A stretch of DNA of 64,000 nt from Datisca glomerata (Eukaryota; Streptophyta; Magnoliopsida; Cucurbitales; Datiscaceae): assembly GCA_003255025.1 (NCBI GenBank), contig QANY01000319.1, positions 186,001 through 250,000 of the forward strand, given 5' to 3'. Below the pieces are notes generated by a model, which saw only the letters and a program-made list of their open reading frames with translations, was not told the DNA's origin and did no database searches. Shown in pieces: positions 23,931-35,796 of this stretch (within the stretch, counting starts at the first letter, position 1; each line of letters opens with the position of its first letter). The position numbers were made by a program, and so were the translations under genes.

Positions 23931-25568
23931 CCATCCTCCTGGGAGAGAATCCGTAAATAAGCCCCTCCCTCTCAACCTTAGAAAATACTATCCCCAACTA
24001 TTTTTTTTTAGATTTCCTTACATTATCTGTAAAAAATCAAATGAAAAAAATTGTCTAACCATTTTGTTTAAATTATCATCATTAAATATGTTTTCTCATC
24101 ATTATTACTATGAAATATCAAAAGATAAATTTAAGTAAATGACAAGTCTCAAATTAATTTAATATATCCTTAGCTAATTATATTTAGGTAGAATGGATAT
24201 AAAACTAGAAAGAATTTGTAAATGGATGATTTAAAAACGCTAACTAGCGGATTTTGTGCAAAAGAGGGCTTCATTGCTAAAGTTTTAAAATGCAAGGTTA
24301 AATTAGCTAATAAAACTAGGTAAGGGTGTGATTGTAAAACATACAAAATAGAATCTTTGTTTTTTATAATTTAACTTGGTTCGGGCAAACTCACTCATTT
24401 AGCCTGTCATGGTACTCACTAAGAACAATGCTAGATTTAAGGCTTCTTTCTTTTTCTAAATTAAGGTGAAAAAATGCATAATTGTTTTGACACCTCTCCT
24501 TCATAGTTCATAGTATTGTTGTCGACGAATTTGCTTAGTTGATGATGAGAATCATCCAAATACAATAATTTCTATTACCCATTTTTTCAGCACGAATTTA
24601 CTTGATGATGTTTGGAACAATTAATGTTTCAAGATGTATGTTCTAGTTGTAGAATCATAAATTCTCGTTAAAATTGTAATAACTTCGAAAATAACAAAGG
24701 GAAGTTTCTCAGTGTTCTGATATTCAATAGTGCTGAATTCAGATGCCAATGTTTGTCGCCCCTTTTGGCATTTTGCTCTTTCTTTAATGTTATGACTTCT
24801 TTGAATATTTTAAATTTTACTCAATTAGTAGCATTTAAAACAATTTAGTTTATTCTTTCAAAGCTTAAAACATGAAGAATCTCAAGCAAGTTGGCAAATA
24901 TGCTAAATATGTCGATATTATTAGCTTTCAGGTAGGGACTTCTTTCTTTTAACTTTTTTTCCTAGGTTAATGATGCTACCACTCTCTGACTTTCATGCCT
25001 ATAACAAGTGAACATTTGATTTTCTTTTAAAATCATTCTTACCATGACTTCTGTCTAAAAATTAGACAGAAGTGAACATGTGTGAGCATCACATGTATTT
25101 TCTTATAACCAATGAGGTCATTTAATATCTCGTTGTCATGTGTTATCAATCCAACGGTTTACCCCATCAACTCATTGCCCATAAGAAAACAACCGTTAAT
25201 TTTACTTTCCATTGTCGCACTTGTTTTAGGGAATTGTTTTGCCCTCCATTTGGTTGAAGACGAGCTAAAGAAGAAGCTTGAAACCCATGGAAGCTCCACC
25301 CTGCTACTATGGAAGGCCTTCAGACTTGAAGACCTCTTGACGATTTGAACCCGGGAAGAAGAATTTATGCGTGTTGTAAAATACGGGTAAGTTTGAGAAT
25401 TTTTTGGTATTCTAATTGCCATTTTTACTCAAATTGGAAGTCATTTTCAAATTGGACGAATAACTTTTTCTGTTTTGAAATGATTTTTGCTGTAACAAAC
25501 TTGGAAGCTATTTTTGTTGTTTTGAAGAATTTGGAAGCTACTTCTTGAACTGATGCACTCAGGATGCT
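23931..25568. other. AT-rich spacer
   Basis: No recognisable gene. It contains a perfect 12-bp palindrome at 25047-25073, and from about 25440 a degenerate series of GGAAGCT(A/C)..TTTTTG and TTTTGAA words that leads into the large duplication starting at 25569. Confidence 0.4.
25047..25073. repeat. Perfect 12-bp palindrome with 3-base loop
   Basis: ACTTCTGTCTAA at 25047-25058 pairs with TTAGACAGAAGT at 25062-25073. It may be a remnant of a small foldback transposon; no target duplication was recognised. Confidence 0.6.
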
Positions 25569-26134
25569 CTATATTTGCTGTTTTGAATTGGAAGCTCCAT
25601 TTTTTATATTTTGGTGTTTTGAAGCTATACTGAATTCTCCATTTTTTTCCTATTTGAAAGATCTAAAACTCCAACTTTCTGTTGCGAAAACGATTCATGT
25701 TTTTAGTTCTCATAACACGTTTTTTATTGCTGAATTTTTTGGTTTGTAGAACAATGGAGATTGCAGATCCTTTGTATGGTCTGACCCACCAACGTGTGAA
25801 AGAGTAAGAATATTATCCCAAAGTTATTAACACGAATGACCCGACTTAAACTCAAAAATAGAAGTTTAAGATCTAAGATTAAGAAGTTGATGTGCATGTT
25901 GTTGTTGATGTTTGTTTTCATTTGCATTTTCATCAAGTTTTCTGGTAATGTGTTCTTGCACTTAATTTTGTAATAGGCTCGGGTTTTTAGGCCAGGCCTG
26001 GCACAGAGTCACCTGTGATTCTTCCCTTCTCCTATTACATGTTTGTTTGTTGTGTCCCAATTCACCACATTATTTACATTTCATTATTATACCAGGTGTT
26101 TATCTACTGTTAATTGACACTGCAGTGAGTCTAG

Positions 26135-26888
26135 TGTTGGGGGTTATGCTCTCAAAGCATGTGTATTGACATTTTGATATGAAATTTAAAGAAGATTACA
26201 TTTTTCTTATAATTATTTTTTTAAATTATTGTTGAATAATTTATATAAATATAAAAAAAATTCATATTCATTAATGAGACTATGATCTTATATTAGTACG
26301 AGAGAATTAAGATAATAGATAATGGATAAAATTATCAGTAACATATTAAAGTATGAAATCTTTAATGAACGGTTACTAGTACAGTTTACTAAGCATTATG
26401 AATGCGTGTGATCCAAATCCGGATCATTGATGCGGATAGACATCTTAGTGAACGTACTTTATATAATAAGATTACATATGACATGACCGATGTGAATTAA
26501 TAACTTTATTAACGTTCCGTTTATCATAAAGATTTAATACACATCAATTCGATGATCATGTGTATGAGTAGTCATGAACTCTTATGCAAGTCTACTGGAT
26601 TTTTTGATTCACTCGTTAATGTATGTTTGTCAATCAAGCTAGTGACTTTTGTTTTGAAGATTCAGTGATGTGGATGGTTGGAGACATGATCTTACAAGAT
26701 TTTGAATCTAAGTTTTTCTAACGGATCGTATTGATTCAATTAAGTGTTAATTCTAGAATTGAATGGTTATTGAGCTCAAACTTATAATAAGATTATAAAT
26801 TAGTCATTCACTAGTGGATTAATAGTACTTAAGGATCAAGAGGTAATTAGAAGGGTAAAATGATAATTTTGATGAGTTCTAATTTTGA
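26135..26888 (+). mobile_element. Truncated copia LTR, copy 1 (also at 27461-27858 and 28169-28676)
   Basis: The sequence begins TGTTGGGGGTTATGCTCTCAAAGC and follows the long LTR at 29312 (TGTTAGAGGTTATGCCCTGA...) for about 750 bp, through the stretch ACTTAAGGATCAAGAGGTAAT, then stops abruptly. The two other copies are carried in the tandem units and are cut at 27858 and 28676. Confidence 0.7.
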
Positions 26889-27858
26889 CGAGCTCTATAT
26901 TTGCTGTTTTGAATTGGAAGCTCCATTTTTTATATTTTGGTGTTTTGAAGCTATACATAATTCTCCATTTTTTTCCTATTTGGTAGATCTAAAGCTTCAT
27001 CTTTCTGTTGCGAAAACGATTCATGTTTCCAGTTCTCATAACATGTTTTTTATTGTTGAATTTTTTGGTTTGTAGAATAATGGAGGTTGCAGATCCTTTG
27101 TATGGTCTGACCCACCTACGTGTGAAAGAGTAAGAATATTATCCTAAAGTTATTAACACGAATGACCCGACTTAAACTCAAAAATAGAAGTTTAAGATCT
27201 AAGATTAAGAAGTTGATGTGCATGTTATTGTTGATGTTTGTTTTCATTTGCATTTTCATCAAGTTTTCTGGTAATGTGTTCTTGCACTTAATTTTGTAAT
27301 AGGCTCGGGTTTTTAGGCCAGGCCTGGCACAGAGTCACCTGTGATTCTTCCCTTCTCCTGTTACATGTTTGTTTGTTGTGTCCCAATTCACCACATTATT
27401 TACATTTCATTATTATACCAGGTGTTTATCTACTGTTAATTGACACTGCAGTGAGTCTAGTGTTGGGGGTTATGCTCTCAAAGCATGTGTATTGACATTT
27501 TGATATGAAATTTAAAGAAGATTACATTTTTCTTATAATTATTTTTTTAAATTATTGTTGAATAATTTATATAAATATAAAAAAAATTCATATTCATTAA
27601 TGAGACTATGATCTTATATTAGTACGAGAGGATTAAGATAATAGATAATGGATAAAATTATCAGCAACATATTAAAGTATGAAATCTTTAATGAACGGTT
27701 ACTAGTACAGTTCACTAAGCATTATGAATGCGTGTGATCCAAATCCGGATCATTGATGCGGATAGACATCTTAGTGAACGTACTTTATATAATAAGATTA
27801 CATATGACATGACCGATGTGAATTAATAACTTTATTAACGTTCCGTTTATCATAAAGA

Positions 27859-27869
27859 NCTCAAAAATN
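27859..27869. other. Ambiguous bases at a repeat junction
   Basis: Single N bases at 27859 and 27869 bracket nine bases exactly where the second copy of the duplication stops and the third starts mid-unit. This is the signature of an uncertain assembly join inside a repeat. Confidence 0.9.
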
Positions 27870-28704
27870 ATGACCCGACTTAAACTCAAAAATAGAAGTT
27901 TAAGATCTAAGATTAAGAAGTTGATGTGCATGTTATTGTTGATGTTTTTTTTCATTTGCATTTTCATCAAGTTTTCTGGTAATGTGTTCTTGCACTTAAT
28001 TTTGTAATAGGCTCGGGTTTTTAGGCCAGGCCTGGCGCAGAGTCACCTGTGATTCTTCCCTTCTCCTGTTACATGTTTGTTTGTTGTGTCCCAATTCACC
28101 ACATTATTTACATTTCATTATTATACTAGGTGTTTATCTACTGTTAATTGACACTGCAGTGAGTCTAGTGTTGGGGGTTATGCTCTCAAAGCATGTGTAT
28201 TGACATTTTGATATGAAATTTAAAGAAGATTACATTTTTCTTATAATTATTTTTTTAAATTATTGTTGAATAATTTATATAAATATAAAAAAAATTCATA
28301 TTCATTAATGAGACTATGATCTTATATTAGTACGAGAGGATTAAGATAATAGATAATGGATAAAATTATCAGCAACATATTAAAGTATGAAATCTTTAAT
28401 GAACGGTTACTAGTACAGTTCACTAAGCATTATGAATGCGTGTGATCCAAATCCGGATCATTGATGCGGATAGACATCTTAGTGAATGTACTTTATATAA
28501 TAAGATTACATATGACATGACCGATGTGAATTAATAACTTTATTAACGTTCCGTTTATCATAAAGATTTAATACACATCAATTCGATGATCATGTGTATG
28601 AGTAGTCATGAACTCTTATGCAAGTCTACTGGATTTTTTGATTCACTCGTTAATGTATGTTTGTCAATCAAGCTAGTTTGTGAATCCTGTTTTTGATTCA
28701 CAAA

Positions 28705-29158
28705 CAGGATTCTCAAATCACCATGCTTTGTTAACATGTTTGACCTATCTAGCTTGATATGTCCCAACCTAAGATCCAATAAATATGTGATATCATCATG
28801 AGGAACTCTTTATCGTTTATTATTTTTAAGTTTTACTACTTTAAATAATTCAGAATTATTTAACGCGCATTCAGTCGCTTTAAGCATATACAGTCCATTT
28901 ATAATTTTAGCATGACAGATATCGAATCAATTCTTAGAAATAATAAAATCTTTATTAATGAAAGAAACTTTGAATAACTGTTCTTGCAAAAATGAAAGGG
29001 AAATTAAATTTTTCGAAAAACCATAAATATAATAAACATCATTCAAAACTAAGTAATTATATCCAAAAACTAAATGGATTGTCTATATTGCTTTAGTTGA
29101 CACAAGCGCACCACTGCGAACTCTCAAAATGACCTCGCCATCAACCAACTCCCTTGAC
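28705..29158 (-). pseudogene. Copia pol fragment: protease end and GAG-pre-integrase domain
   Basis: Read on the minus strand it gives ELVDGEVILRVRSGALV, then VYYIYGFSKNLISLS, then LRLGHIKLDRSNMLTKHG. That is the order protease-distal region, linker, GAG-pre-integrase domain of Ty1/copia pol. It contains stops. The orientation is opposite to the copia LTRs on either side, so this segment has been inverted or joined from another copy. Confidence 0.75.
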
Positions 29159-29311
29159 GAATCAAGGGGATGTGACTGTTATGAGGATAGCATCGGAAGA
29201 AAACATGGCTGATCATTTTATAAAGACACTTCCTGCGAAGTCATTTCAGGGTCACGTGCGTAACATCGGCTTAAGAGAGATGTCACATTTACTTTAGGGT
29301 AAGTGGAAGAT
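29159..29311 (+). pseudogene. Copia pol 3' end (RNase H C-terminus) and polypurine tract
   Basis: The plus strand reads SEENMADHFIKTLPAKSFQ then VRNIGLREM followed by a stop, the usual end of plant copia polyproteins. AGGGTAAGTGGAAGAT follows as the polypurine tract, directly before the LTR start at 29312. Confidence 0.8.
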
Positions 29312-31530
29312 TGTTAGAGGTTATGCCCTGAAACCATGTGTCTTGAATTTTGATATGAAATTTAAAGAGGATTATATTTTTTTATAATTGTTCTTTTAAA
29401 TTATTGTTGAATAATTTATATAAATATTTAAAAATTCCATATTTGTTAAGGAGACTATGATCTTGTATTAGTACGAGTTGATTAAGATCACAGATAATGA
29501 ATAAAATTGTCAGCAACATATTAAAGTATGAAATCTTTAATGAATGATTACTAGTACAGTTCACTAAGCATTATGAATGCACATGATCTAGATCTGGATC
29601 ATTGATGTGAGTAGACATATTAGTGAAAGTACTTTATATAATAAGATTATATACGACATGATCGATGTGAATTAATATATTTATTAATGTGTTGTTTATC
29701 ATAAAGATTTAATACACATAAATTCGATGATCATATGTAGATCAGTCTGAATCCCGAGTAGTCATGAACTTCTATGCATGTCTACTGAATCTTTTGATTC
29801 ACTCGTTAAGGTTTATTTGTTAATCGGGCTAGTGACTTTTGTTTTGGAGATTCAGTGATGTGGATGGCTGGGATCATGATCTTACAAGATTTAGAATCTA
29901 ACTTTCCTAACAGATCGTATATTGGTTTTCTTAAATGTTAATTCTGGAACTGAATTGTTATTGAGCTCAAATTTATAATATGATTATAAATTAGGCATTC
30001 ACTAGTGGATTAATGGTACTTAAGGATCAAGAGGTAATTAGATAGGTAAAACAGTAATTTTGACCAGTTATAATTTACGAACCAATAATTAGAAAACAGA
30101 ACTACATGAAATGATTATGTCAGTGGACCACATGAGAATACTCTGTAAATACATTCTATGACCTCTAAGAATGCAATTTCATATTTATAGTAGAGTAATA
30201 ATGAAATTAATAAATAATATTATTTAATTAATGAGTTTAATTAATAATCTAGTTTATTAGAGTTTAATATTATAGGTCTATGGTCCTCAGGTCAACTTTA
30301 TACTACGTTGTCTAGAATGTGAATACTTCAGGACGTGAGAAAATGACTGACTTGCAAAAAGAATTTTTATTCTGAGGCAAGTACATATTTATGAGATAAT
30401 TTTATGTGATTAATTAATTAATTGAATTATATATATATTTAAAATAATTATCATTTTTTTAATTATCGATAAGTGTGACAATAATATCTATTTTTTAAAT
30501 TAGATAATTAAATTATTATTAAGTAATAATGAACTAAATATTTTATTTATAAAATAACAAATAACTTAATTGATACAGATAATTAAATATATTAATTTTG
30601 AATTAACTGATGTATAGATAATTATCTGATTACAATAAATATTTAATTCACAGTAATTGTCACGTGTCAGTCACTGATAGGGTTTCAGAAATTGACATGG
30701 ACTACTATGGTACCACATGGCACTACAGTAATGAGTGTGCAAGACTGTAGTGTTACGTGACACTACAGTCGTGTCGTGAGGCACTGTGCTGGGTCACGAC
30801 ACATTGCAGTACCATGTGGCACTGTAGTTGTGCACAATTATAGTGAGTCATATTACAATTGATAATTTTATAATTAAATATTATTTCAGTTTATCTCTAA
30901 AAATCTTATACGCCATTATCTAAAATATATACAGATATTATTCTAATGGCCTTGGTTGTTGAATGAAGAGTAGAGATTCAGTTGATCAGATCATCAGTTC
31001 GTCAATCAAGAGTTGAATTAAAAACATGATTGGTGTCAGAGAGATTTTCTTCTGTGATTAAACGTTAATCAAATCTCTAAAAAAATAATCATCACGTTCT
31101 TTTAGAGAATTGTCTCACTAAATTCCTTCTTAGTAAATTTTTAGATCTCATGTGTTGAGAACATCTAGAGACAGAAAAAATGTCTTATAATATTCTACAT
31201 GCTCACAAACGTCTTAGTGCATTTATGATTGACTTGAAATATCTTGGTGTGGATCTTGGAGTCTAGTAATCGTTGGAACGATTTCATGGGAACAGAGAAT
31301 CGATCGGTTTTTGCAAGTACACTTGATATAGACTACAAGAGGTATATGATTCCTAACCTTGTATGTTGTAGATTTAACTTATAAATATATAATAGATCCT
31401 GACTAATTGAAAAAGAGTTTTCAATAAAAAAATTTATTTGGTTATCGTGGCGTTTCACAATTTTTGTTTTACTAAAAGATTCATTTTTTATTAAAAGTTT
31501 AATATTTTAAAAGGCCTCACGCTTCCGCCG
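29312..31530 (+). mobile_element. 3' LTR of a copia element, about 2.2 kb
   Basis: Begins TGTTAGAGG directly after the polypurine tract. It is homologous along most of its length to the solo LTR at 56200-57992 (opposite strand) and to the truncated LTRs at 26135, 27461 and 28169. The right end is judged from the GC-rich CGCCGCGCACGCA run at about 31524-31536, which matches the GTGCACGCC near the end of the solo LTR. The terminal CCAACA is not found, so the right end is eroded. A cluster of dyads lies at 30721-30830. Confidence 0.7.
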
Positions 31531-31539
31531 CGCACGCAC

Positions 31540-33660
31540 CGGGCCGAGTAGCACAAACATCATTCTCATGGACTTAAGCTCTTGGTGAACTCAAGAACCT
31601 GTTTCTTTTAGCAAGTAAAAGCCTTCATGGCCATAAACTCTTGGTGAACTCAAAGGCCCGTTCCTTTGAAAAGCAAAAGTCTTCATGGACGTAAGCTCTT
31701 AGTAAGCTCAATAGCCTGTTTTCTTTAAAAAGCAAAAGCCTTTATGAACACAAGCTCTTAGTGAGCTTAGGGGCCCGTTTTCTTTAGAAAGAAAAAACTT
31801 TCATGGACATAAGTTCTTAGGAAGCTCAAAAACCCATTTTCTTTTGATATTGATGTCTGTAGACACTGTCAATGACATAATCTTTTCACAAAGCTCAAGA
31901 GCCCTATATTTCCTACCAGACTCTTGCTAGAGATTCTCTCGGTTACTTTTCTTTTTTCTCGTACACAAATATCTGTGATAAGAATGTTAAACAACATCAT
32001 ATATAATATCTTAATGGAATGAGTAGCAAACGAGTATACCGTAACTTTCTTCTAGAAGCTCGATCTCATTCTGTAAAGAATTTCAAGAAACTAACTTTCG
32101 TAGCTTGTAACGACATATGATTTGTCACATAAGTATTAATGTGTTGGTGAAGTTTAATGAATGAAGGTGACAATTATGCACAGACTTCTTTCCTGAACAC
32201 CCACCACGAGAATTACCATAACTTTTAATCAGGAACTCCAAACTAAATTCTGTAAAAAAATTCGAGAAGTAGACTTCTTTCTCTCCACGAAATCACCATT
32301 TATTTGGATTAGAATTGAATCAATATAATTTCTAAATTTGTATGTTCTGAATAATCTTTCTTTCTGAACAACCATCATGAAAATTATTATAACTTTTGTT
32401 CGGGAGCTTCAAATCAAGTTCTGCAAAATTCTTCAAGAAGTATACATCCGTATCTTTTCAATTTTATATGATTTTTCATACAGTACTATCTAAAACGAAG
32501 TATTTTAAAGATTTAATTTGAAATACGTGAATAGTCTTACTTTTCTGAGCAATATGTACAATAATTACCATAACTTTTGATTGAAAAGTGTAAATTAAAT
32601 TTCATAAAATTTCCAATAAGTAGACTTTTGTATCTTTCTGATGATATAAGATTCTCTATCTAGCTGGCTTCCGGTAACTACTTTTTAATTTCTGAATTTG
32701 ATCGTTCTGCATAATCTGCTTTACAGAGCAACTTTAATGAAAATTGTCATAACTTTTGTTCAAGAGCTCCAAATTAAGTTCTACAAAATTCTTCAAGAAT
32801 TAGACATCCATATGTTTCTAACGACATATAATTTGTTATATAGTACTATTTAAATCAGTACAACTGAAAATTTAAATATGAAAAGTGTGAATATGTTTAC
32901 TTTCCTGAATAGCACCAATGAAAAATATCATAACTTTTGATCGTGAGTTTTGAATTGTTTTCCATACATTTTTATAAAATGTAGACTTCCATATCTTTTT
33001 GATGAAATAAGATTTGTCATGTGATTTTCTTCCAACATTTCCGTTTCTATTATCATTTCCGCTCTTGTTGCCTTTCTCGTAGTGGATAGCCGTTCATGTT
33101 GTTTCGTACCCATTGTCAAGACTTTTTTCGTTGTCAAAGAAATTTTCTTTCTTAAGATATTTATTTCCTATTCTTAAGACTTTTCCGTTGTCAATAAGTT
33201 TTCCATTCCCGTTGTCAAGTCAATTCCGTTCTCGTTGTTTGTTCATCCCTTATTTTCCTGCACTTTTACGCAAAGAAAGAGAAAAATCCTCGAATATACA
33301 CCAATCATATGTTTTTGTTCATTAATCAAGAAAAAATTTCTCTTTTTTTAAGTTTGAGATAAGCTTAAAATTCAAAATTTGAATCCAAAATTTGACTTGA
33401 TTTTAAAATTTAAAATTTATAACAATCTTAATATAAACAAGTTTAAGATAAGATTTTTTAAAATTTAAAACATAATTTAAAATTAGAATTCAAATTCAGA
33501 ATAATCTTATCAAAACAAATTTTAGATAAGATATTATATTGTTCAAAATATGATAATCTTTTCATTTCAAATAAGATATTTCTAAATTCAAAATTCAAAA
33601 TATAATATTTTAGAAATTAAAATTCAAAAATTCATTCATCATGCAATACATGCATCATAT
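31540..33660 (-). mobile_element. Interior of a non-coding LTR retrotransposon, minus-strand copy
   Basis: The reverse complement of 33250-33660 follows 49040-49440 (TTGAATTTTGAATTT runs, GATAAGATTAT words, then GTGCAGGAAAATAA and GAACAAACAACG). 33010-33250 matches the short repeat block of 49440-50100, and 32000-33000 matches the 180/360-bp array (CATAACTTTTG..C words at about 180-bp steps). 31550-31920 is a roughly 58-bp tandem array (CTTCATGGAC-TAAGCTCTTAG units) without an obvious partner in the plus-strand copy. No coding region is seen. Its LTR lies at 37591-38340, separated by later insertions. Confidence 0.75.
31550..31920 (+). repeat. About 58-bp tandem array
   Basis: Five to six degenerate units, each containing CATGGAC(A/G)(T/A)AAGCTCTTAG/GTGAACTCAA and ending with CCTTT/CTTTAGAAAGCAAAAGCC or a close variant. 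Non-coding. Confidence 0.75.
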
Positions 33661-33987
33661 TAGTTTTAACATGATTTACAACATGGATAATCTCATGTTA
33701 TCCATAATAGGGTCAAACTATGAATATTATCAAAATAAATGACATAAACAAGATAAATCTAATTTCTATAATTACATTAAAGAATGATAAAATTTAAACA
33801 TGGAGAGCTAATTAATAATGTCCTACACAATTAGTGTAGAACTAATTTCTACTAATTTAATATACTTAAACAATTGTGTAAATCAGGACATTATACGATA
33901 TGCTTATGCAATTATTCATTTTTTTTATCCGAATTTAAGTGTTTCACTTTCTGACAGTAATCTCTCTAAAGTCTTAGAGCTTAGAGT
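33661..33987. other. Spacer at the edge of the foldback insertion
   Basis: AT-rich. It contains a short inverted repeat around 33825-33860 (ACAATTAGTGTAG..CTAATTTCTACTAATT). Nothing coding is recognised. Confidence 0.3.
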
Positions 33988-35690
33988 TATTTCGCATGGT
34001 TATGAGTATCTCCCAGGTTCTCCTCCTTTTGTGATACTTTTCTGAATCCATCTGAAGGTTCTCTCTCTTTGAACCCCTATACCAGAAAACAGAGTGAACA
34101 GGGACATACTATCCTCATCGATACTAATCTCTGCAGCTGTCAAGTAGCCATCCCTAGGATGATACCTTAGGAGGAAATTACTTTTCCAGACAAATGGCAG
34201 ATTCCTAATGTTGTCCCCAGCAGACCAATCATCAGACACTCAATTGAAGATGTGGTCCAGACTCATAGAGTTAATATTTATCTTCACTTTCAGAAGCCTC
34301 TTACTAGAAGCCTCTCTAGTACTAGTTGTAGGAGTAACCTTCCCTATAACATAGATCTTCTAGAATCTTCCGGACCTTCTTCTGTAGAATCCATCAATTA
34401 TGAGATACCAGAAGCCCAGATTAGAGATATCCATATATCAGAAAACATACCTCATGCAGCCTATGAAGATAGACCCAATATCAGAAGGCTCAATAGCCCA
34501 ACCGCAAGTGATATGCAATTTGACATTTAAATGGATTTTACACCTAATAGTGAATTACGTAAGCACCTAAACCAAGATTTTATGTAAGATAAACATGAGG
34601 ATTTTCGACTATGGTATCTTCAATCCCATACTCCTCAACAGTTAAAAACCCTTAAAGACCAGTATTATTACCATCTTTGGAGTAATCAGATCCTTAGATC
34701 CTTCCCCGAGTGGTACTGTGAGGTTACTAAGAACTCTTTCTTAATGATGATCAAATTAATGTCCTCATAGGAATACAGAAGAATTGGATTACGATAACGG
34801 GCAAATCTTACGAAACTGTCCATCCTCCACCGTTATCTTTAGAGTTAGCGCCTACCAGTGAGAGCACTAAACCGTTAGTCATCTCTCCTTATGTTACGAT
34901 TCCAGAACAACCTAATCAGGAAACCTTAAAGGTCAATTACATAGTACCTTTAACCAAACAGAATAATTATGCCAACATTTTCCTCCAAACTGTAGGTAAC
35001 CAACTTACCTGTATAGAGGAACATATAGACAATATATAGGATAAAATTGAAGATCAACAACATAAAGGTCCTGAGAAACCTAAACCTCTTAACCTTTAAC
35101 CAGTCAACATCAAGCCTCCTCTTGAGCTTCATAATTTTAAGTTAAAGTCTACAAAGAAATATGAAGACTTTATGGCCACTCTCATCGAAAAAATAAAGAA
35201 TTTAAAAATAAGTGAACCAGAATCGTCAGGATCTAAATCTCTTAAACAAGTTAATATGATGAACTAGGGTGATTCATCTGTACCAATTACTGAGGATGAA
35301 AGAGAAGATTATACTCTTTCTCAAATTCTTGACCTCCAGAAAAATTTCGATGATAGCCTTAATAACCTTACTTACCCTAAGTCTACTCAGCGTATGACTT
35401 TACTTGGACCTGGTAAGTATTACTATCCTCGACCTACCCCTCAGGATATTTTTTATGAAGAAAACTACCTTTATTCTCAGAAATCCTACCACGGTAGAAC
35501 TATCTATGAATGGAACATATATGGTAAATATGAATATTAGGTATTCGAAACCATACATCATATGATTATGCATGCTTTCGTATGCAAACAGAATGATAAT
35601 TCTGACCATCAGCTTTCCAGTTGAGACACCGTCCATCTCGAAAGGTACACCAAATACTGGTATTTTGATCAAGTAAGGCCAAAGGTTTAA
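33988..35690 (+). pseudogene. Endogenous-pararetrovirus-like polyprotein fragment (left copy)
   Basis: The plus strand has broken frames resembling the N-terminal part of Caulimoviridae-like polyproteins found in plant genomes: a block upstream of 34250 (best read on the minus strand of the 34000-34239 frame and in plus-strand pieces), an open run at 34252-34530, a stretch rich in charged residues to about 35350, and a Tyr-Pro-rich block near 35410-35560. Stops and frameshifts are frequent, so no functional protein can be made. 33988-35007 is repeated in inverted orientation at 35797-36765. The family call rests on recalled similarity only; a decayed gypsy-like gag is the main alternative. 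Confidence 0.45.
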
Positions 35691-35796
35691 ATGAAATTTA
35701 TACAAGTCTTATATACAAATACTTGTATTTTTGCATGAAAGGATACAGATCATGAACATGCAATAGGTAAACAATATCTTCATTATTATGCAATGA

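Larger units (their letters stand above)
25569..28676 (+). repeat. 1326-bp tandem duplication, about 2.4 copies
   Basis: Copy 1 is 25569-26894, copy 2 starts at 26895 and is cut at 27858, and copy 3 resumes at 27870 from the middle of the unit (equivalent to 25836) and runs to 28676. Copies differ by only a few substitutions over hundreds of bases, so the duplication is recent or partly an assembly effect. Each unit is a 566-bp unidentified segment followed by a truncated copia LTR (beginning at 26135, 27461 and 28169). The 61- and 71-codon ORFs at the start of each copy are AT-rich and match no family I know. Confidence 0.85.
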
